44,655 nt of DNA from Acidimicrobiia bacterium. Its GTDB lineage: Bacteria > Actinomycetota > Acidimicrobiia > Acidimicrobiales > CAIXPF01. Shown in pieces: positions 6,926 to 15,672 of this stretch. Made by a program: the position numbers and the translations under genes. The stretch is from positions 1 through 44,655 of the forward strand of contig CANJRG010000027.1 in assembly GCA_947476745.1 (NCBI GenBank). Direction: 5' to 3'. The first letter of the stretch is position 1. Each line of letters starts with the position of its first letter. The notes under the pieces are model-generated. The model was not told where the DNA came from. It searched no databases and saw nothing but the letters and a program-made list of their open reading frames with translations.

Positions 6926-9655
6926 TCAGACCCGGCTCTCCACCGCGACCACCGCTGCGGACGGGCGGGTGGAGGCGTCGTTCACCGCGGTCTGGATGCT
7001 GCTGAAGGTGTCACCCTCGGTGAGGCCCATCACGAAGGTGTGCGGGCCCACCAGCGACGGCAGCACCACATCGGCCGGGGTCCCCGGCGTGAGCCCGCTG
7101 GTACGGCCGAAGCCGAGCACGGTCATCTTCTGGTCCATCAGGGCGTACTCGTCGGGGCTGGTGTCGTCGACGAGGTTGCGCACGAAGAACGAGCGGTGCC
7201 GCACGGTGTCGGCGAAGCCGGCCCACTCCGGCCCCGGCAGATCACCCTTGCGCGACCCGGTCAGGGCGATGTTCATCCCGTCGGAGAAGATCACCCGGTC
7301 GGTGGTCAGGTCGATCTGGCCGCCCGGGGTCCCCTCGTAGAGGAACCAGTACGCCGTCGGGGTCTGCTCCCATTCCATCACCGTGTGGGTCGAGTAGAAG
7401 TCCCAACGGAACCGCCAACCCTCCTGGGTGACCGAGCGGAACGAGGCCTTGAGGGGGCCGCTGCTCAGCGTCGTGGTGGTGACCCCGGTGAAGCCCGGGT
7501 GCGAGTAGCCCTCGGGGAAGATGGCGTTCGGCATACCCCGGTAGGTGCCGCCTGCGCCCACGACGGTGGACGAGTAGTTGAGCCAGTCCTGGGCGTTCAC
7601 GTCGACGAGGCTGGACAGGCCGCCGTTCGCCGGCTGCAGGAACCACGACCCCCTCGGCGTGGTGATCTGCAGGGCGGCCATGCCGGCATCGGTGGTGGAG
7701 CTCACCGAGACCTGCGGGGTGACGGTGGCCGGGGAGATGCCTGCGTCCACGGTGTCGAAGTACACCTGCAGGGTGCGGGCGTTCGACGGCCCGATCGGAC
7801 CGTTCAACTGCACCACGACGGTGCCGACGGCGTACGAGCCGGCGTTGAAGCCGGGCGCCGGGTCGAACTGGAAGGGCACCGCGGCGTTGAGCACCGACCC
7901 CGCATTGTCGACCTCGACCACCCGGATGCTGTTGGGGTCGAACGCCGCGGAGGCCCCCAGCTTCGTCAACGCCGAGGAGAAGTCGAGCCCGAACTCTGCG
8001 GTCCCCGAGTCGGCGACCGACGTCGCCGACGTCAGCTCGACCGGCATGCGGTAGCGCCAGCCGGCATTCCACCAGTTGGCGGCCGGAACGGCAACCACGC
8101 CGGCGGGCTGCGGGTCCGCGGGAGGCGCGGCGCCCGGAGCGAGCCAGTCGACCGCTGCGCCGAACAGCTTCCAGCCGTCGGCCGTGAGCGCCGGAGGTGT
8201 CTGGGTCGCCAGGAAGAAGCCGACCCGGCGAGCTGCGGCGGTGCCGGTGGTGAGGGCTGCGCCACTCTCCACCCCGAAGATGGCCACCCGGGACTTGCCC
8301 ACCAGACGGGCGATCACCGTTGCGCCCGGGGCCACGGTGCCCACCGACCCGTAGGTCGCAACGGCCGAGGTGACCGCGTTACCGGTCAGGCCCGCGGCCA
8401 GCGGGTTAGCGGCGGCGGCGATGGTGAGCGAGGTCTGCGAGATGAGCAGGCTGGGGCTCGAGCCCAGCCGCAGTGTGGCCTGCGCCGCCACCTCGCTGGA
8501 CAGTACCGGTACCGCCAGATCGGCCAGCCACGACGGGACCAACGTCGCGTCCACCGAGGCCGACACCACCACCAGCTCGGAACCGCTCACGCTCGACGGT
8601 GAGGCCAGTGCATTGTCGTCCACGAGGGTGACCGTGAAGCCCTTGGCCACCAGGTAGTTGCGCAGCGTCCGGTCGCCCAGCACCGGAGAGGTGGCGTTGC
8701 CGACCAGTAGGTGCGCGGTGCGCGTGGGCGGGGGTGGCGGCGGGGTTCCGCCGGTGGGGACGGTCACCACCACGGTGTCGGAGTCGGCGTACTGCCCGTC
8801 GGCGGCCCGGTACGCCAGCTCGTAGGTACCCGGCTGGCTGAAGGTCGCCGAGGGCGCCGCAGCGCTGCTCGACGGGGCGAAGGTCACGACACCGGGGCCG
8901 GACACCTTGCTCCACGCCCCGCTGATGGAGTTCGACGGCAGCCCGTCGTCCTCGACGGTCCCCTTCAGCGCGGTGCGGAACGCACCGGGCGCCACCGCAC
9001 GGTCAGGCCCGGCATCGGCGGTGGGCGCCCGGTTGGCCACCCCACCGGTGCAGGTCGTCGTCCACGTGTCCGGGCAGGTGTTCCACCCCGGGGCGTTGAG
9101 GGTGGCGCCCTTGGCCACGATGATCATCGACGCCCGGAACACGATGGGCGTGTGGTTGGCCAGGTTGTCGGGCCCGGTGTAGCAGTGGCTCCCGCAGGAG
9201 TTCCCGGTCATCAACAGCTCGCCACTGGCCTTGTCCTTGACCATGATGGCGGCGTAATCGAACGGTTGGGTCCAGTTCCAGTTCGCGGTTTTCCACCACT
9301 TCGACGGGATCCCGAAGTCGATCCAGTAGGTGCCGAGGGTGGCCACGGTCTGGTACCCGGTGCACGCCTCGTCGACGAAGCTGTTGCGCCAGACGCACAA
9401 CTGCATCAGCGTTTCGAGCTCCGACGGCTTCTTGGTGACCTCGAGGCGCAGGAACGCCCGGCCGTCGGCGTAGTTCACCGGCGAGGTCCAGTCGGACGGC
9501 GACGCATAGTTCACCCGGGCCACCGTGGTGGCCTTGTGGGTCAACAGGGTGTCGAACAGCCGGAACTGGGTCGGGTCCGCGCCAGCGGAGGGGGCCAGTG
9601 CCAACCCCATCGCCAACAACAACAAACTCACGACAATGCTCAGCCGCCGCCGCAT
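6926..9655 (-). CDS. Large secreted multidomain protein (PKD-like and DUF2341-like modules)
   Basis: 909 aa. A clear signal peptide ends near A-G-A-D at about residue 27. Residues about 30-200 form a Cys- and Trp-containing domain I do not recognise. Around 205-300 is a PKD/Ig-like repeat (A-D-A-G-P-D-R, then S-W-like strands and V-V-V-T-V-P), followed by a proline run. A Rossmann-like segment of about 200 residues begins H-L-L-V-G-N and recalls ThuA/GATase-like folds. From about residue 520, W-W-N-A-G-W-R-Y-R-M-P-V-E-L is the typical opening of DUF2341-type beta-sandwich modules. The C-terminal 300 residues are beta-rich and unassigned. No sortase or lipobox signal is visible, so it should be released or held non-covalently. 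A polymer- or surface-binding role is a guess from the architecture. Confidence 0.8.
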   Translation of the reverse strand: MRRRLSIVVSLLLLAMGLALAPSAGADPTQFRLFDTLLTHKATTVARVNYASPSDWTSPVNYADGRAFLRLEVTKKPSELETLMQLCVWRNSFVDEACTGYQTVATLGTYWIDFGIPSKWWKTANWNWTQPFDYAAIMVKDKASGELLMTGNSCGSHCYTGPDNLANHTPIVFRASMIIVAKGATLNAPGWNTCPDTWTTTCTGGVANRAPTADAGPDRAVAPGAFRTALKGTVEDDGLPSNSISGAWSKVSGPGVVTFAPSSSAAAPSATFSQPGTYELAYRAADGQYADSDTVVVTVPTGGTPPPPPPTRTAHLLVGNATSPVLGDRTLRNYLVAKGFTVTLVDDNALASPSSVSGSELVVVSASVDATLVPSWLADLAVPVLSSEVAAQATLRLGSSPSLLISQTSLTIAAAANPLAAGLTGNAVTSAVATYGSVGTVAPGATVIARLVGKSRVAIFGVESGAALTTGTAAARRVGFFLATQTPPALTADGWKLFGAAVDWLAPGAAPPADPQPAGVVAVPAANWWNAGWRYRMPVELTSATSVADSGTAEFGLDFSSALTKLGASAAFDPNSIRVVEVDNAGSVLNAAVPFQFDPAPGFNAGSYAVGTVVVQLNGPIGPSNARTLQVYFDTVDAGISPATVTPQVSVSSTTDAGMAALQITTPRGSWFLQPANGGLSSLVDVNAQDWLNYSSTVVGAGGTYRGMPNAIFPEGYSHPGFTGVTTTTLSSGPLKASFRSVTQEGWRFRWDFYSTHTVMEWEQTPTAYWFLYEGTPGGQIDLTTDRVIFSDGMNIALTGSRKGDLPGPEWAGFADTVRHRSFFVRNLVDDTSPDEYALMDQKMTVLGFGRTSGLTPGTPADVVLPSLVGPHTFVMGLTEGDTFSSIQTAVNDASTRPSAAVVAVESRV

Positions 9656-9704
9656 GCTGTACTCCCGCCTGATTCGATTCCGCCAGCCGGGACACTAACG
9701 ACGC

Positions 9705-9729
9705 GCTCCGACCTCTCGGCGGTCGGAGC
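9705..9729 (+). terminator. Hairpin with following T-run
   Basis: GCTCCGACC (9705-9713) pairs perfectly with GGTCGGAGC (9721-9729) around a 7-nt loop, and on the plus strand AATTTT follows about 6 nt later. This is the most canonical intrinsic-terminator shape in the window, yet no plus-strand gene ends just upstream. It lies 50 bp upstream of the minus-strand start at 9655, so it could equally be an operator or part of that gene's leader. Confidence 0.4.
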
Positions 9730-9830
9730 GGCCCAATTTTCCGGGATCATCGCCCCAGAGGGACTCCGGCAACCCCCCGATGAACCCGCCGGGTGGTGGT
9801 AGCGCCACTCGTCGCACCGTCGCACCGGTC

Positions 9831-9872
9831 TGCCCGGACCGCAGGACCGGTGTGCCCGGACCGCAGGACCGG
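9831..9872. repeat. 20-bp tandem direct repeat with a 2-bp spacer
   Basis: Two identical 20-bp copies (9831-9850, 9853-9872), each beginning TGCCCGGACC, are separated by TG. Each copy contains two GGACCG-type cores. It is non-coding and upstream of carbamate kinase. It may have arisen by slippage or may be a binding-site array. Confidence 0.7.
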
Positions 9873-10142
9873 ACAACCCATCGGCCGGATTCGCGCCAAG
9901 CGGCCGTAGGATCGACCGGGACCGCACCGACCGGTCAGGCCCGAACTCGTGGCCGGACACGACCAGGTCCGGCCGGACCGGGACTGCACCAGACCGAACC
10001 GGACCGGGACCGGGTCACCCCGAGGTCCGCCAGCGAACGGAGACGCCGTGGCCCGCACCGAGATCGGAACGTCACACCGCCACCGCACGAACCCACGCAA
10101 CGGCCGACCGGCGCAACCGGCCCCTCGTGCCGGAGCGATCCC

Positions 10143-11135
10143 ATGACCGGGCTCGACACGACGTCCGGAGCCGATGGCACCCCGAGGCCGAACGGCAAGC
10201 TGGCGGTCGTGGCGCTCGGCGGCAACGTGCTGATCCGCGACGCCGGACACCAGTCCATCCCCGACCAGTACGCCATCGTCGAGGAACTCGCCCCGTACCT
10301 CATCGACCTGGTGGCCGGCGGATGGCGGCTGGTGGTCACCCATGGCAACGGCCCCCAGGCCGGGTTCATCATGCGGCGTTCGGAGCTGGCGAGCGCCGAG
10401 GTGGCCCCGGTCCCGCTCGACTACGTCGTGGGCGACACCCAAGGTGCGATGGGCTACATGTTCGTCAAGGCGCTGGCCAACGAGCTACACCGTCGGGAGC
10501 TGCAGATGCCGGTCGTGGCGGTGGTGACCCAGGCCGTGGTCGATGCCGGTGATCCCGCCTTCGGTCATCCGACCAAACCGGTCGGCACCTTCCTCGACGA
10601 GGCCACCGCCCGGCACTACGCCGACACCCTCGGATGGACCATCGCCGAGGACTCGGGCCGCGGCTGGCGCCGCACGGTTCCATCCCCGATCCCGGTGGAG
10701 GTGGTCGAGCTGCCCACCATTGCCGCGCTCACCGAGCAGGGCACGCTGGTGGTGGCCGGCGGCGGCGGCGGCATCCCCGTGGTACGTGACCCCGAGGGCC
10801 GGCTGCGCGGTGTCGAAGCGGTCATCGACAAGGACCTCACCTCGGCTCGCATCGCCGATGGCATCGGCGCCGACCTGCTGGTGCTGTGCACCGGCGTGGA
10901 ACGCGTCGCCGTCGACTTCGGCACCCTACGGCAACGCTGGCTGGACCGGCTCAGCCTCGCCGAGGCCCGCGAGCTGGCCGACTCCGGCCAGCTCGGCGAG
11001 GGCAGCATGAAGCCCAAGGTCGAAGCGCTGATCGACTTCGTGCACCGCCGCCCCGATGCCGCCGGGGTCATCACCACGCCCGACCGGCTCAGCGGGGTGC
11101 CGACCCGTCGCACCGGCACCTGGATCTCCGCCTGA
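10143..11135 (+). CDS. arcC: Carbamate kinase
   Basis: 330 aa amino-acid-kinase-fold enzyme interconverting carbamoyl phosphate plus ADP and carbamate plus ATP. Diagnostic motifs are V-A-L-G-G-N near residue 25, T-H-G-N-G-P-Q-A-G around 65, G-G-G-G-G-I-P-V in mid-protein, D-K-D-L-T-S-A-R-I-A for nucleotide binding, and G-S-M-K-P-K-V-E-A near the C-terminus. The ATG at 10143 is preceded by GGAGCG 7 nt upstream and leaves an N-terminal tail of about 18 residues. A longer frame starting at 9780 runs through repeat-rich DNA and is not used. No arcA or arcB lies nearby, so it may serve agmatine, allantoin or arginine catabolism encoded elsewhere. Ammonia or carbamoyl-phosphate balance together with eutBC is possible but not shown. 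Confidence 0.93.
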   Translation: MTGLDTTSGADGTPRPNGKLAVVALGGNVLIRDAGHQSIPDQYAIVEELAPYLIDLVAGGWRLVVTHGNGPQAGFIMRRSELASAEVAPVPLDYVVGDTQGAMGYMFVKALANELHRRELQMPVVAVVTQAVVDAGDPAFGHPTKPVGTFLDEATARHYADTLGWTIAEDSGRGWRRTVPSPIPVEVVELPTIAALTEQGTLVVAGGGGGIPVVRDPEGRLRGVEAVIDKDLTSARIADGIGADLLVLCTGVERVAVDFGTLRQRWLDRLSLAEARELADSGQLGEGSMKPKVEALIDFVHRRPDAAGVITTPDRLSGVPTRRTGTWISA

Positions 11136-11191
11136 CCGACCGTTATCCCGGCCCACTCCCCTAGGGCCGAACGGCTCTCGCCGCGATAGGA

Positions 11192-11357
11192 CGTCGTTCC
11201 TACAGTCGGTACCGAGAAGTCGGCGCGGCGCTCGGGTCCGGTGACGCCATCGTGGTCGGCGCCAACGACCGCTTCTCGGTCACCTTCACCGCCGAAGGCG
11301 ACCTGCAGTCCCACTCCCTCGAACTCGACTACGCCGGAATCACTGCGGGGACCTGAA
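11192..11357 (+). pseudogene. Possible 3' remnant of an unidentified gene
   Basis: Between carbamate kinase and the Old Yellow Enzyme gene one frame reads like protein (G-D-A-I-V-V-G-A-N-D-R-F-S-V-T-F-T-A-E-G and on to a TGA at 11355-11357). Its G/C-rich third positions and alternating hydrophobic pattern suggest the last two or three beta strands of a domain. No start codon with a ribosome site precedes it and the frame is short, so it may be a decayed gene end. I do not recognise the family. Confidence 0.25.
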
Positions 11358-11401
11358 CGGCGGATTGGTAATCCCCATCGCCCGTGGAAGAATCCTGGGC
11401 C

Positions 11402-12589
11402 GTGCCGAACCTGTTCAGCCCACTCACCGTCAAGGGCGTGACCCTGCGTAACCGCATCGCCATGTCCCCCATGACGATGTACCACTCGGTCGAGGGCCAC
11501 CTCGACGACTACCACGTCATGTACCTCGGCGCCCGGGCCGCAGGCGGGTTCGGACTGGTCTTCCCCGAACAGATCGCCATCACCCCCGACGGCCGCACCT
11601 CGACCTCGTGCGCAGGCATCTGGGACGACGCCCATGTCGAGGGCCATGCCCGGGTGACCTCCATGATCCGGCGGATGGGTGCCGTGGCCGCCATCCAGCT
11701 CGGCCACACCGGCCGCAAGGGCAGCGAGCTGGCCCCCCACGACGCCGCCCGGCTCGGCCGGCCGAAGGCGCTGGCCCCCGATGAGCCGGGCGGCTGGACC
11801 TGTGTCGCGCCGTCGGCGGTTCCCTACGGTGGTGGGCACCACCACGCGGTGCGGGAATTGAGCGTCGAGGACATCGCCGAACTGCACCGCAGCTACGGCC
11901 AGGCTGCACGCCGCGCCGCCGAGGCCGGCTACCAATGGCTCGAGCTGCACTTCGCCCACGGCTATCTCGGTGCGAGCTTCTTCTCACCCCTGGCCAATCA
12001 CCGTACCGATCAGTACGGCGGCTCGCTGCCCAACCGGGCCCGGTTCCTGCTGGAGGCCATCGACGCCGTCCGTGAGCACTGGCCGGAAGGGCTACCGCTC
12101 ACCATGCGCCTGGGCTCGGACGACTTCAACCCCGACGGGGTCCACTTCGACGAATCGGTCCAGACGATCAGCTGGATGGCCGAACGGGGACTCGACCTCG
12201 CCGACCTCAGCTTCGGCATGAACACCGACGCCATGGTCGACCCTCCGTTCAACCAGCCTGCGGCGTTCGTGTCCCGCGCCGCCCGGGTGCGCCGCGAGGT
12301 CGGCATCGCGGTCGCCACCAGCTGGAACCTCGGGCTTCCGGCCACCGCCGATGCCGTGATCCGCGACGAGCTGATCGACCTGGTGATGGTCGGCCGGCCG
12401 GCGCTCGCCAACCCGCACTGGCCGCTGTGGGCGGCCCGGGAGCTCGGCCACGACGACCCCTTCTCGCTGGTGCCCGAGGACTGGCGTTGGTGGCTGCAGA
12501 ACTTCCGGGGCCACGCCGACAGCATCGGCCTACCCCCGATTCCGGCCCCGACCACGCCGGCGCCGGCGCCGGCGCCGGAACGCAGCTGA
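11402..12589 (+). CDS. NADH:flavin oxidoreductase, Old Yellow Enzyme family
   Basis: 395 aa FMN-dependent TIM-barrel protein. It begins P-N-L-F-S-P-L-T-V-K-G-V-T-L-R-N-R-I, the standard family opening, followed by M-S-P-M-T-M-Y. Further family marks are Q-L-G-H-T-G-R-K (substrate and FMN contacts), H-F-A-H-G-Y-L with F-F-S-P-L-A-N-H-R-T-D-Q-Y-G-G-S, and V-M-V-G-R-P-A-L-A-N-P near the end. The pattern fits the YqjM/xenobiotic-reductase branch that reduces activated C=C bonds, and the natural substrate cannot be told. I chose GTG at 11402 because GGAAGA lies 10 nt upstream. GTG at 11384 would add six residues without a ribosome site. A Pro/Ala-rich tail of about 20 residues is probably disordered. 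It may be transcribed with the channel gene that follows after 55 bp. Confidence 0.92.
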   Translation: MPNLFSPLTVKGVTLRNRIAMSPMTMYHSVEGHLDDYHVMYLGARAAGGFGLVFPEQIAITPDGRTSTSCAGIWDDAHVEGHARVTSMIRRMGAVAAIQLGHTGRKGSELAPHDAARLGRPKALAPDEPGGWTCVAPSAVPYGGGHHHAVRELSVEDIAELHRSYGQAARRAAEAGYQWLELHFAHGYLGASFFSPLANHRTDQYGGSLPNRARFLLEAIDAVREHWPEGLPLTMRLGSDDFNPDGVHFDESVQTISWMAERGLDLADLSFGMNTDAMVDPPFNQPAAFVSRAARVRREVGIAVATSWNLGLPATADAVIRDELIDLVMVGRPALANPHWPLWAARELGHDDPFSLVPEDWRWWLQNFRGHADSIGLPPIPAPTTPAPAPAPERS

Positions 12590-12644
12590 GCTGCGGGCCG
12601 TACCTGTTCGATCCGCCAGTCAGCACCCAGGAAGGACCGTCACC

Positions 12645-14570
12645 GTGAGCCAGCCGCCTACGCACCCGTCATCGTCGAGGCCAGCGAGGCGCGGCGAGGC
12701 GCGTCGTCCCCCCAAGCACTCGCCGGCCCGGCGCATCCGCTACGCCTTCGACAACGCCCTGTCGCGCGGACCGTCCGTCGTCATCGGCTGGTTGGGGCTG
12801 CTCACCTTGGCCATCATCGTCGTGGCGGCGGCGGTGACAACCCTTCTGCGGGTCACGGGCATGACCGGGGGCGACCGGATGTGGTTCGGCGAAGCGCTGT
12901 GGCAGAGCATGCTCCGCATCGTCGATGCCGGCACCTTCGCCGGCGACACCGGCTGGATGACCCGCCTCCTTGCCCTGGTTCTCACCCTGATCGGCATCTT
13001 CCTGGCCGGCAGCTTGATCGGTCTCATCGCCAGCGCCGTCGACCAGCGCATCGAGGACCTGCGTAAGGGCCGCAGCGCGGTCCTCGAGCACCACCACACG
13101 TTGATCCTGGGCTGGTCCGAACGAGTGCCCTCGATCGTCCGCGAGCTGATCACCGCCAACGAGAGCGAGAAGCGTGCCGCGGTCGTCGTCCTGGCAGACG
13201 TGGAAAAAGCTTTCATGGAGGACACCCTCCGCGAGGCGATCAGCGACTTCAAGTCCACCCGGCTGGTCTGCCGGTCCGGGAACACCTCGACCGCCGCCGA
13301 TCTCACCCGGGTGAACCTCGACGGTGCCCGCAGCGTGATCGTGATCGGCGGACACGACGCCACCGTGGTCAAGACCGTGCTCGCCGTCATCGCCGCCCGT
13401 GACGATGACGGGACCGACAGTCCGCCGCTGATCTGCGAGATCGTCGATCCGGAGACGGCGCAATCGCTGCGGGCGCTGTTCGACTCCCGGTTGGTCATCG
13501 TCAGCTCGGACGCCCTGATGGCCGAGCTCACCGCACAGGCCTGCCGCCGACGTGGCCTGAGCCAGGTCTTCCACGAACTGCTCGACTTCGACGGCGACGA
13601 GGTCTACTTCGCGTCGTTCCCGGCGCTGACCGGCACGACCTACGCCGCGGCGCAGCTGTCCTTCGAGCAGTGCTCGCTGATGGGCATGCTGACCGAGGAC
13701 GGCAAGGTCGTGCTCAACCCGCCGGCCGACACGGTGATCACTGCCGACGACCAGCTCATCGGCATCGCTTCCGACGACAGCACGTTCCGGTGCACCGGAC
13801 ACCGCCCGGCACCACGCACGCTCGGCGCAGGGACCCCGCACCGCGAGGACGAAACCCAGCGGCGCATGATCCTCGTGGGCTGGAGCCGGCTCGGGCCGCG
13901 CGTGGTCGCGGAGCTCGATCAGTTCCTCGACGCACGCACCACACTGGAGATCGTCGTCGACCCCGACCTCGTCGACCCGGACGAGGTCCGGTCCCAGCTC
14001 GTCACCGAGCACATCGCCATCGAGGTCTCCACCCACCGGGGAGGGCCGGAGGACGTGGCTGCGCACGCCGCCCGGCGGGCGTTCCACGAGGTCATCGTGC
14101 TCGGCCAGCGCGGCGACCTCAGCCCCGAGGATGCCGACGCCCGAACCCTGATCACCCTCTTGGCGTTCAAGCAGGCCGTGCAGCGTCACGGGCTCGGCCA
14201 GGTACGCATCGTGGCCGAGCTGCTCGAGCAACGCCATGCCCCACTGGCCATGGCGACCGGCGCCGACGACTTCATCGTCAGCGACGAGCTCACCAGCCTC
14301 ATGATCGCCCAGCTGTCCGAACGCGCCGAACTCGACCAGCTCTTCCGCGACCTTTTCGACCCCGAGGGCACCACGATCGAGATCGTCCCGGCCCGCGCCT
14401 ACGGCGCGTCGGAGGCGACCTGCTTCGCCGATGTCGTCGCTGCTGCGTCCGCCGCCGGACACTCCGCCCTGGGCTACCGCCGCGAGGCCGACGGCGTGGT
14501 AGTCGTGAACCCGACCAAGAGCGACCCCGTGACCATCGCGCTGGAGGACGGCATCGTCATCCTCCGCTGA
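12645..14570 (+). CDS. CASTOR/POLLUX-type ion channel protein with RCK-like domains
   Basis: 641 aa. After a basic N-terminus of about 40 residues comes a membrane helix (about 43-66), a re-entrant-like segment (about 85-105, no canonical G-Y-G filter visible) and a second helix (about 107-130) ending in a charged D-Q-R-I-E-D-L-R-K-G. Two Rossmann/RCK-N units follow: T-L-I-L-G-W-S-E-R near residue 146 and M-I-L-V-G-W-S-R-L-G-P near 407. This is the layout of bacterial CASTOR/POLLUX/SYM8 relatives, which are thought to be ligand-gated cation channels. The bacterial members are mostly uncharacterised. The GTG start has a good GGAAGGA site 7 nt upstream. The next two genes lie downstream on the same strand with gaps of 73 and 117 bp. 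Confidence 0.85.
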   Translation: MSQPPTHPSSSRPARRGEARRPPKHSPARRIRYAFDNALSRGPSVVIGWLGLLTLAIIVVAAAVTTLLRVTGMTGGDRMWFGEALWQSMLRIVDAGTFAGDTGWMTRLLALVLTLIGIFLAGSLIGLIASAVDQRIEDLRKGRSAVLEHHHTLILGWSERVPSIVRELITANESEKRAAVVVLADVEKAFMEDTLREAISDFKSTRLVCRSGNTSTAADLTRVNLDGARSVIVIGGHDATVVKTVLAVIAARDDDGTDSPPLICEIVDPETAQSLRALFDSRLVIVSSDALMAELTAQACRRRGLSQVFHELLDFDGDEVYFASFPALTGTTYAAAQLSFEQCSLMGMLTEDGKVVLNPPADTVITADDQLIGIASDDSTFRCTGHRPAPRTLGAGTPHREDETQRRMILVGWSRLGPRVVAELDQFLDARTTLEIVVDPDLVDPDEVRSQLVTEHIAIEVSTHRGGPEDVAAHAARRAFHEVIVLGQRGDLSPEDADARTLITLLAFKQAVQRHGLGQVRIVAELLEQRHAPLAMATGADDFIVSDELTSLMIAQLSERAELDQLFRDLFDPEGTTIEIVPARAYGASEATCFADVVAAASAAGHSALGYRREADGVVVVNPTKSDPVTIALEDGIVILR

Positions 14571-14583
14571 TAGCGCAACGGCC

Positions 14584-14598
14584 GACCGAATATCGGTC
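14584..14598 (+). terminator. Small hairpin after the channel gene
   Basis: GACCGA (14584-14589) pairs with TCGGTC (14593-14598) around ATA, 13 bp past the stop at 14570. It is short with no T-run, so it may be only an attenuating structure. Confidence 0.25.
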
Positions 14599-14643
14599 TC
14601 GCGACCCCTGGACGGCATTCGTGGATGCTGGTTGTCTGACCTC

Positions 14644-15555
14644 ATGACGATCACGCTGCGGATCCACCCCCGCCGGTTGCGCACGGGCCTGCTCGTCATC
14701 GCCGTCACCCTGGCCGTCACCAGCTTCGCCCTGGCGCTGGTTGCCCGGGCCACGCCATTGGCCAGGACCAAGCCGCTCGAGCGACTCGGCCTGCGCCTGC
14801 TGCGTAACTTCGACGCCACCGGGGAACGCAGCATCCCCACCGCCTGGGGCATCGGGCTGCTGCTCGGTATCGCCGGGCTCGCGGCGTTGACAGCCCGGCT
14901 GCACCTGCGTCGCCGGCTCGACCACGTCGGCGCCTGGAGTCTGTTCAGCGCCCTGTTCCTGCTCTTCGCTGTGGACGACTACCTCAGCGTGCACGAACAG
15001 GTCGCGGTCCCGCTGCGCCAGATGATCGGCAGCACGGCACCGGGGCTGTTCCACTACGCCTGGGTGATCCCGGCGCTCATCGTGGGCGGGGTCGCCATTC
15101 TCAGCTTTCGCGGCTTCGCCGGGCTGTTACCCGCTTCCACGAAGCGACAGTTCATTGCCGCCGGGGTCCTTCTCCTCGGGTCGGCGATCGGGCTGGAGAT
15201 GGTGCTCGGCATGTTCAGCCCGGCGAAACAGGCCGGTGCCGGGGTAACCGACAAGGACGTGCTGTTCCTCCTCGTCGCCAACGTCCGCCAGGGCCTGAAG
15301 TTGGTGAGCGAGTCGCTGCTGCTGGTGGTGGTGCTCGAGTACCTCTTCACGTTGACCGGCCGCGTTGACATCGCCCTCACCCACGTCGGCCCCGCCGCCG
15401 ATCCCGGTCCGTACAAGGACCCCCTCGCCGAAGAGGGCGAGCACGGCGGCACCGGCGACAACACCGGCGACGACGAACGCGACAACACCGGCGATGACGC
15501 CTCACGGACGGTGACGCCACCGGCACTACCACAGGACACGATCCGCCGCCGCTGA
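14644..15555 (+). CDS. Polytopic membrane protein of unknown function
   Basis: 303 aa with about six predicted helices in the first 245 residues. The segment L-L-F-A-V-D-D-Y-L-S-V-H-E-Q at about residues 101-114 places two Asp, one His and one Glu at the end of a helix. Similar D-D-x-x-x-x-H-E patterns occur in uncharacterised actinobacterial membrane proteins and could bind metal. The last 60 residues are acidic with repeated G-D-N-T-G-D-D units and look disordered. ATG at 14644 is taken, and TTG at 14632 is a possible longer start. Located between the CASTOR/POLLUX channel and the TIR-TPR gene, all on the same strand. Function not recognised. Confidence 0.75.
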   Translation: MTITLRIHPRRLRTGLLVIAVTLAVTSFALALVARATPLARTKPLERLGLRLLRNFDATGERSIPTAWGIGLLLGIAGLAALTARLHLRRRLDHVGAWSLFSALFLLFAVDDYLSVHEQVAVPLRQMIGSTAPGLFHYAWVIPALIVGGVAILSFRGFAGLLPASTKRQFIAAGVLLLGSAIGLEMVLGMFSPAKQAGAGVTDKDVLFLLVANVRQGLKLVSESLLLVVVLEYLFTLTGRVDIALTHVGPAADPGPYKDPLAEEGEHGGTGDNTGDDERDNTGDDASRTVTPPALPQDTIRRR

Positions 15556-15672
15556 TCGGAAACCCGCCCGGTTCAGCGGTGTCGGCGCCGAGAGCCGGCC
15601 CTGCGGGGCGTTGCGCTGGTCATGATCGGGGACCTTGGTCCTAGGCTGCGGCCGACGTGGGCAGGGGGTGAC

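Larger units (their letters stand above)
9656..10142. other. Intergenic region rich in GGACCG/CCGGAC repeats
   Basis: This 487-bp gap separates two divergent genes. It contains a hairpin (9705-9729), a 20-bp exact direct repeat (9831-9850 and 9853-9872), and a stretch from about 9820 to 10020 in which ACCGGAC, GGACCG and GGACCGGG recur many times. An open frame on the plus strand continues upstream of carbamate kinase through this area, but its Arg/Thr/Pro/Gly composition does not look coding. No gene is called. Confidence 0.6.

Noticed and set aside
9831-9872. Direct repeat as an integration attachment site
   Set aside because: The copies are 2 bp apart with nothing between them, and no integrase or tRNA is nearby.
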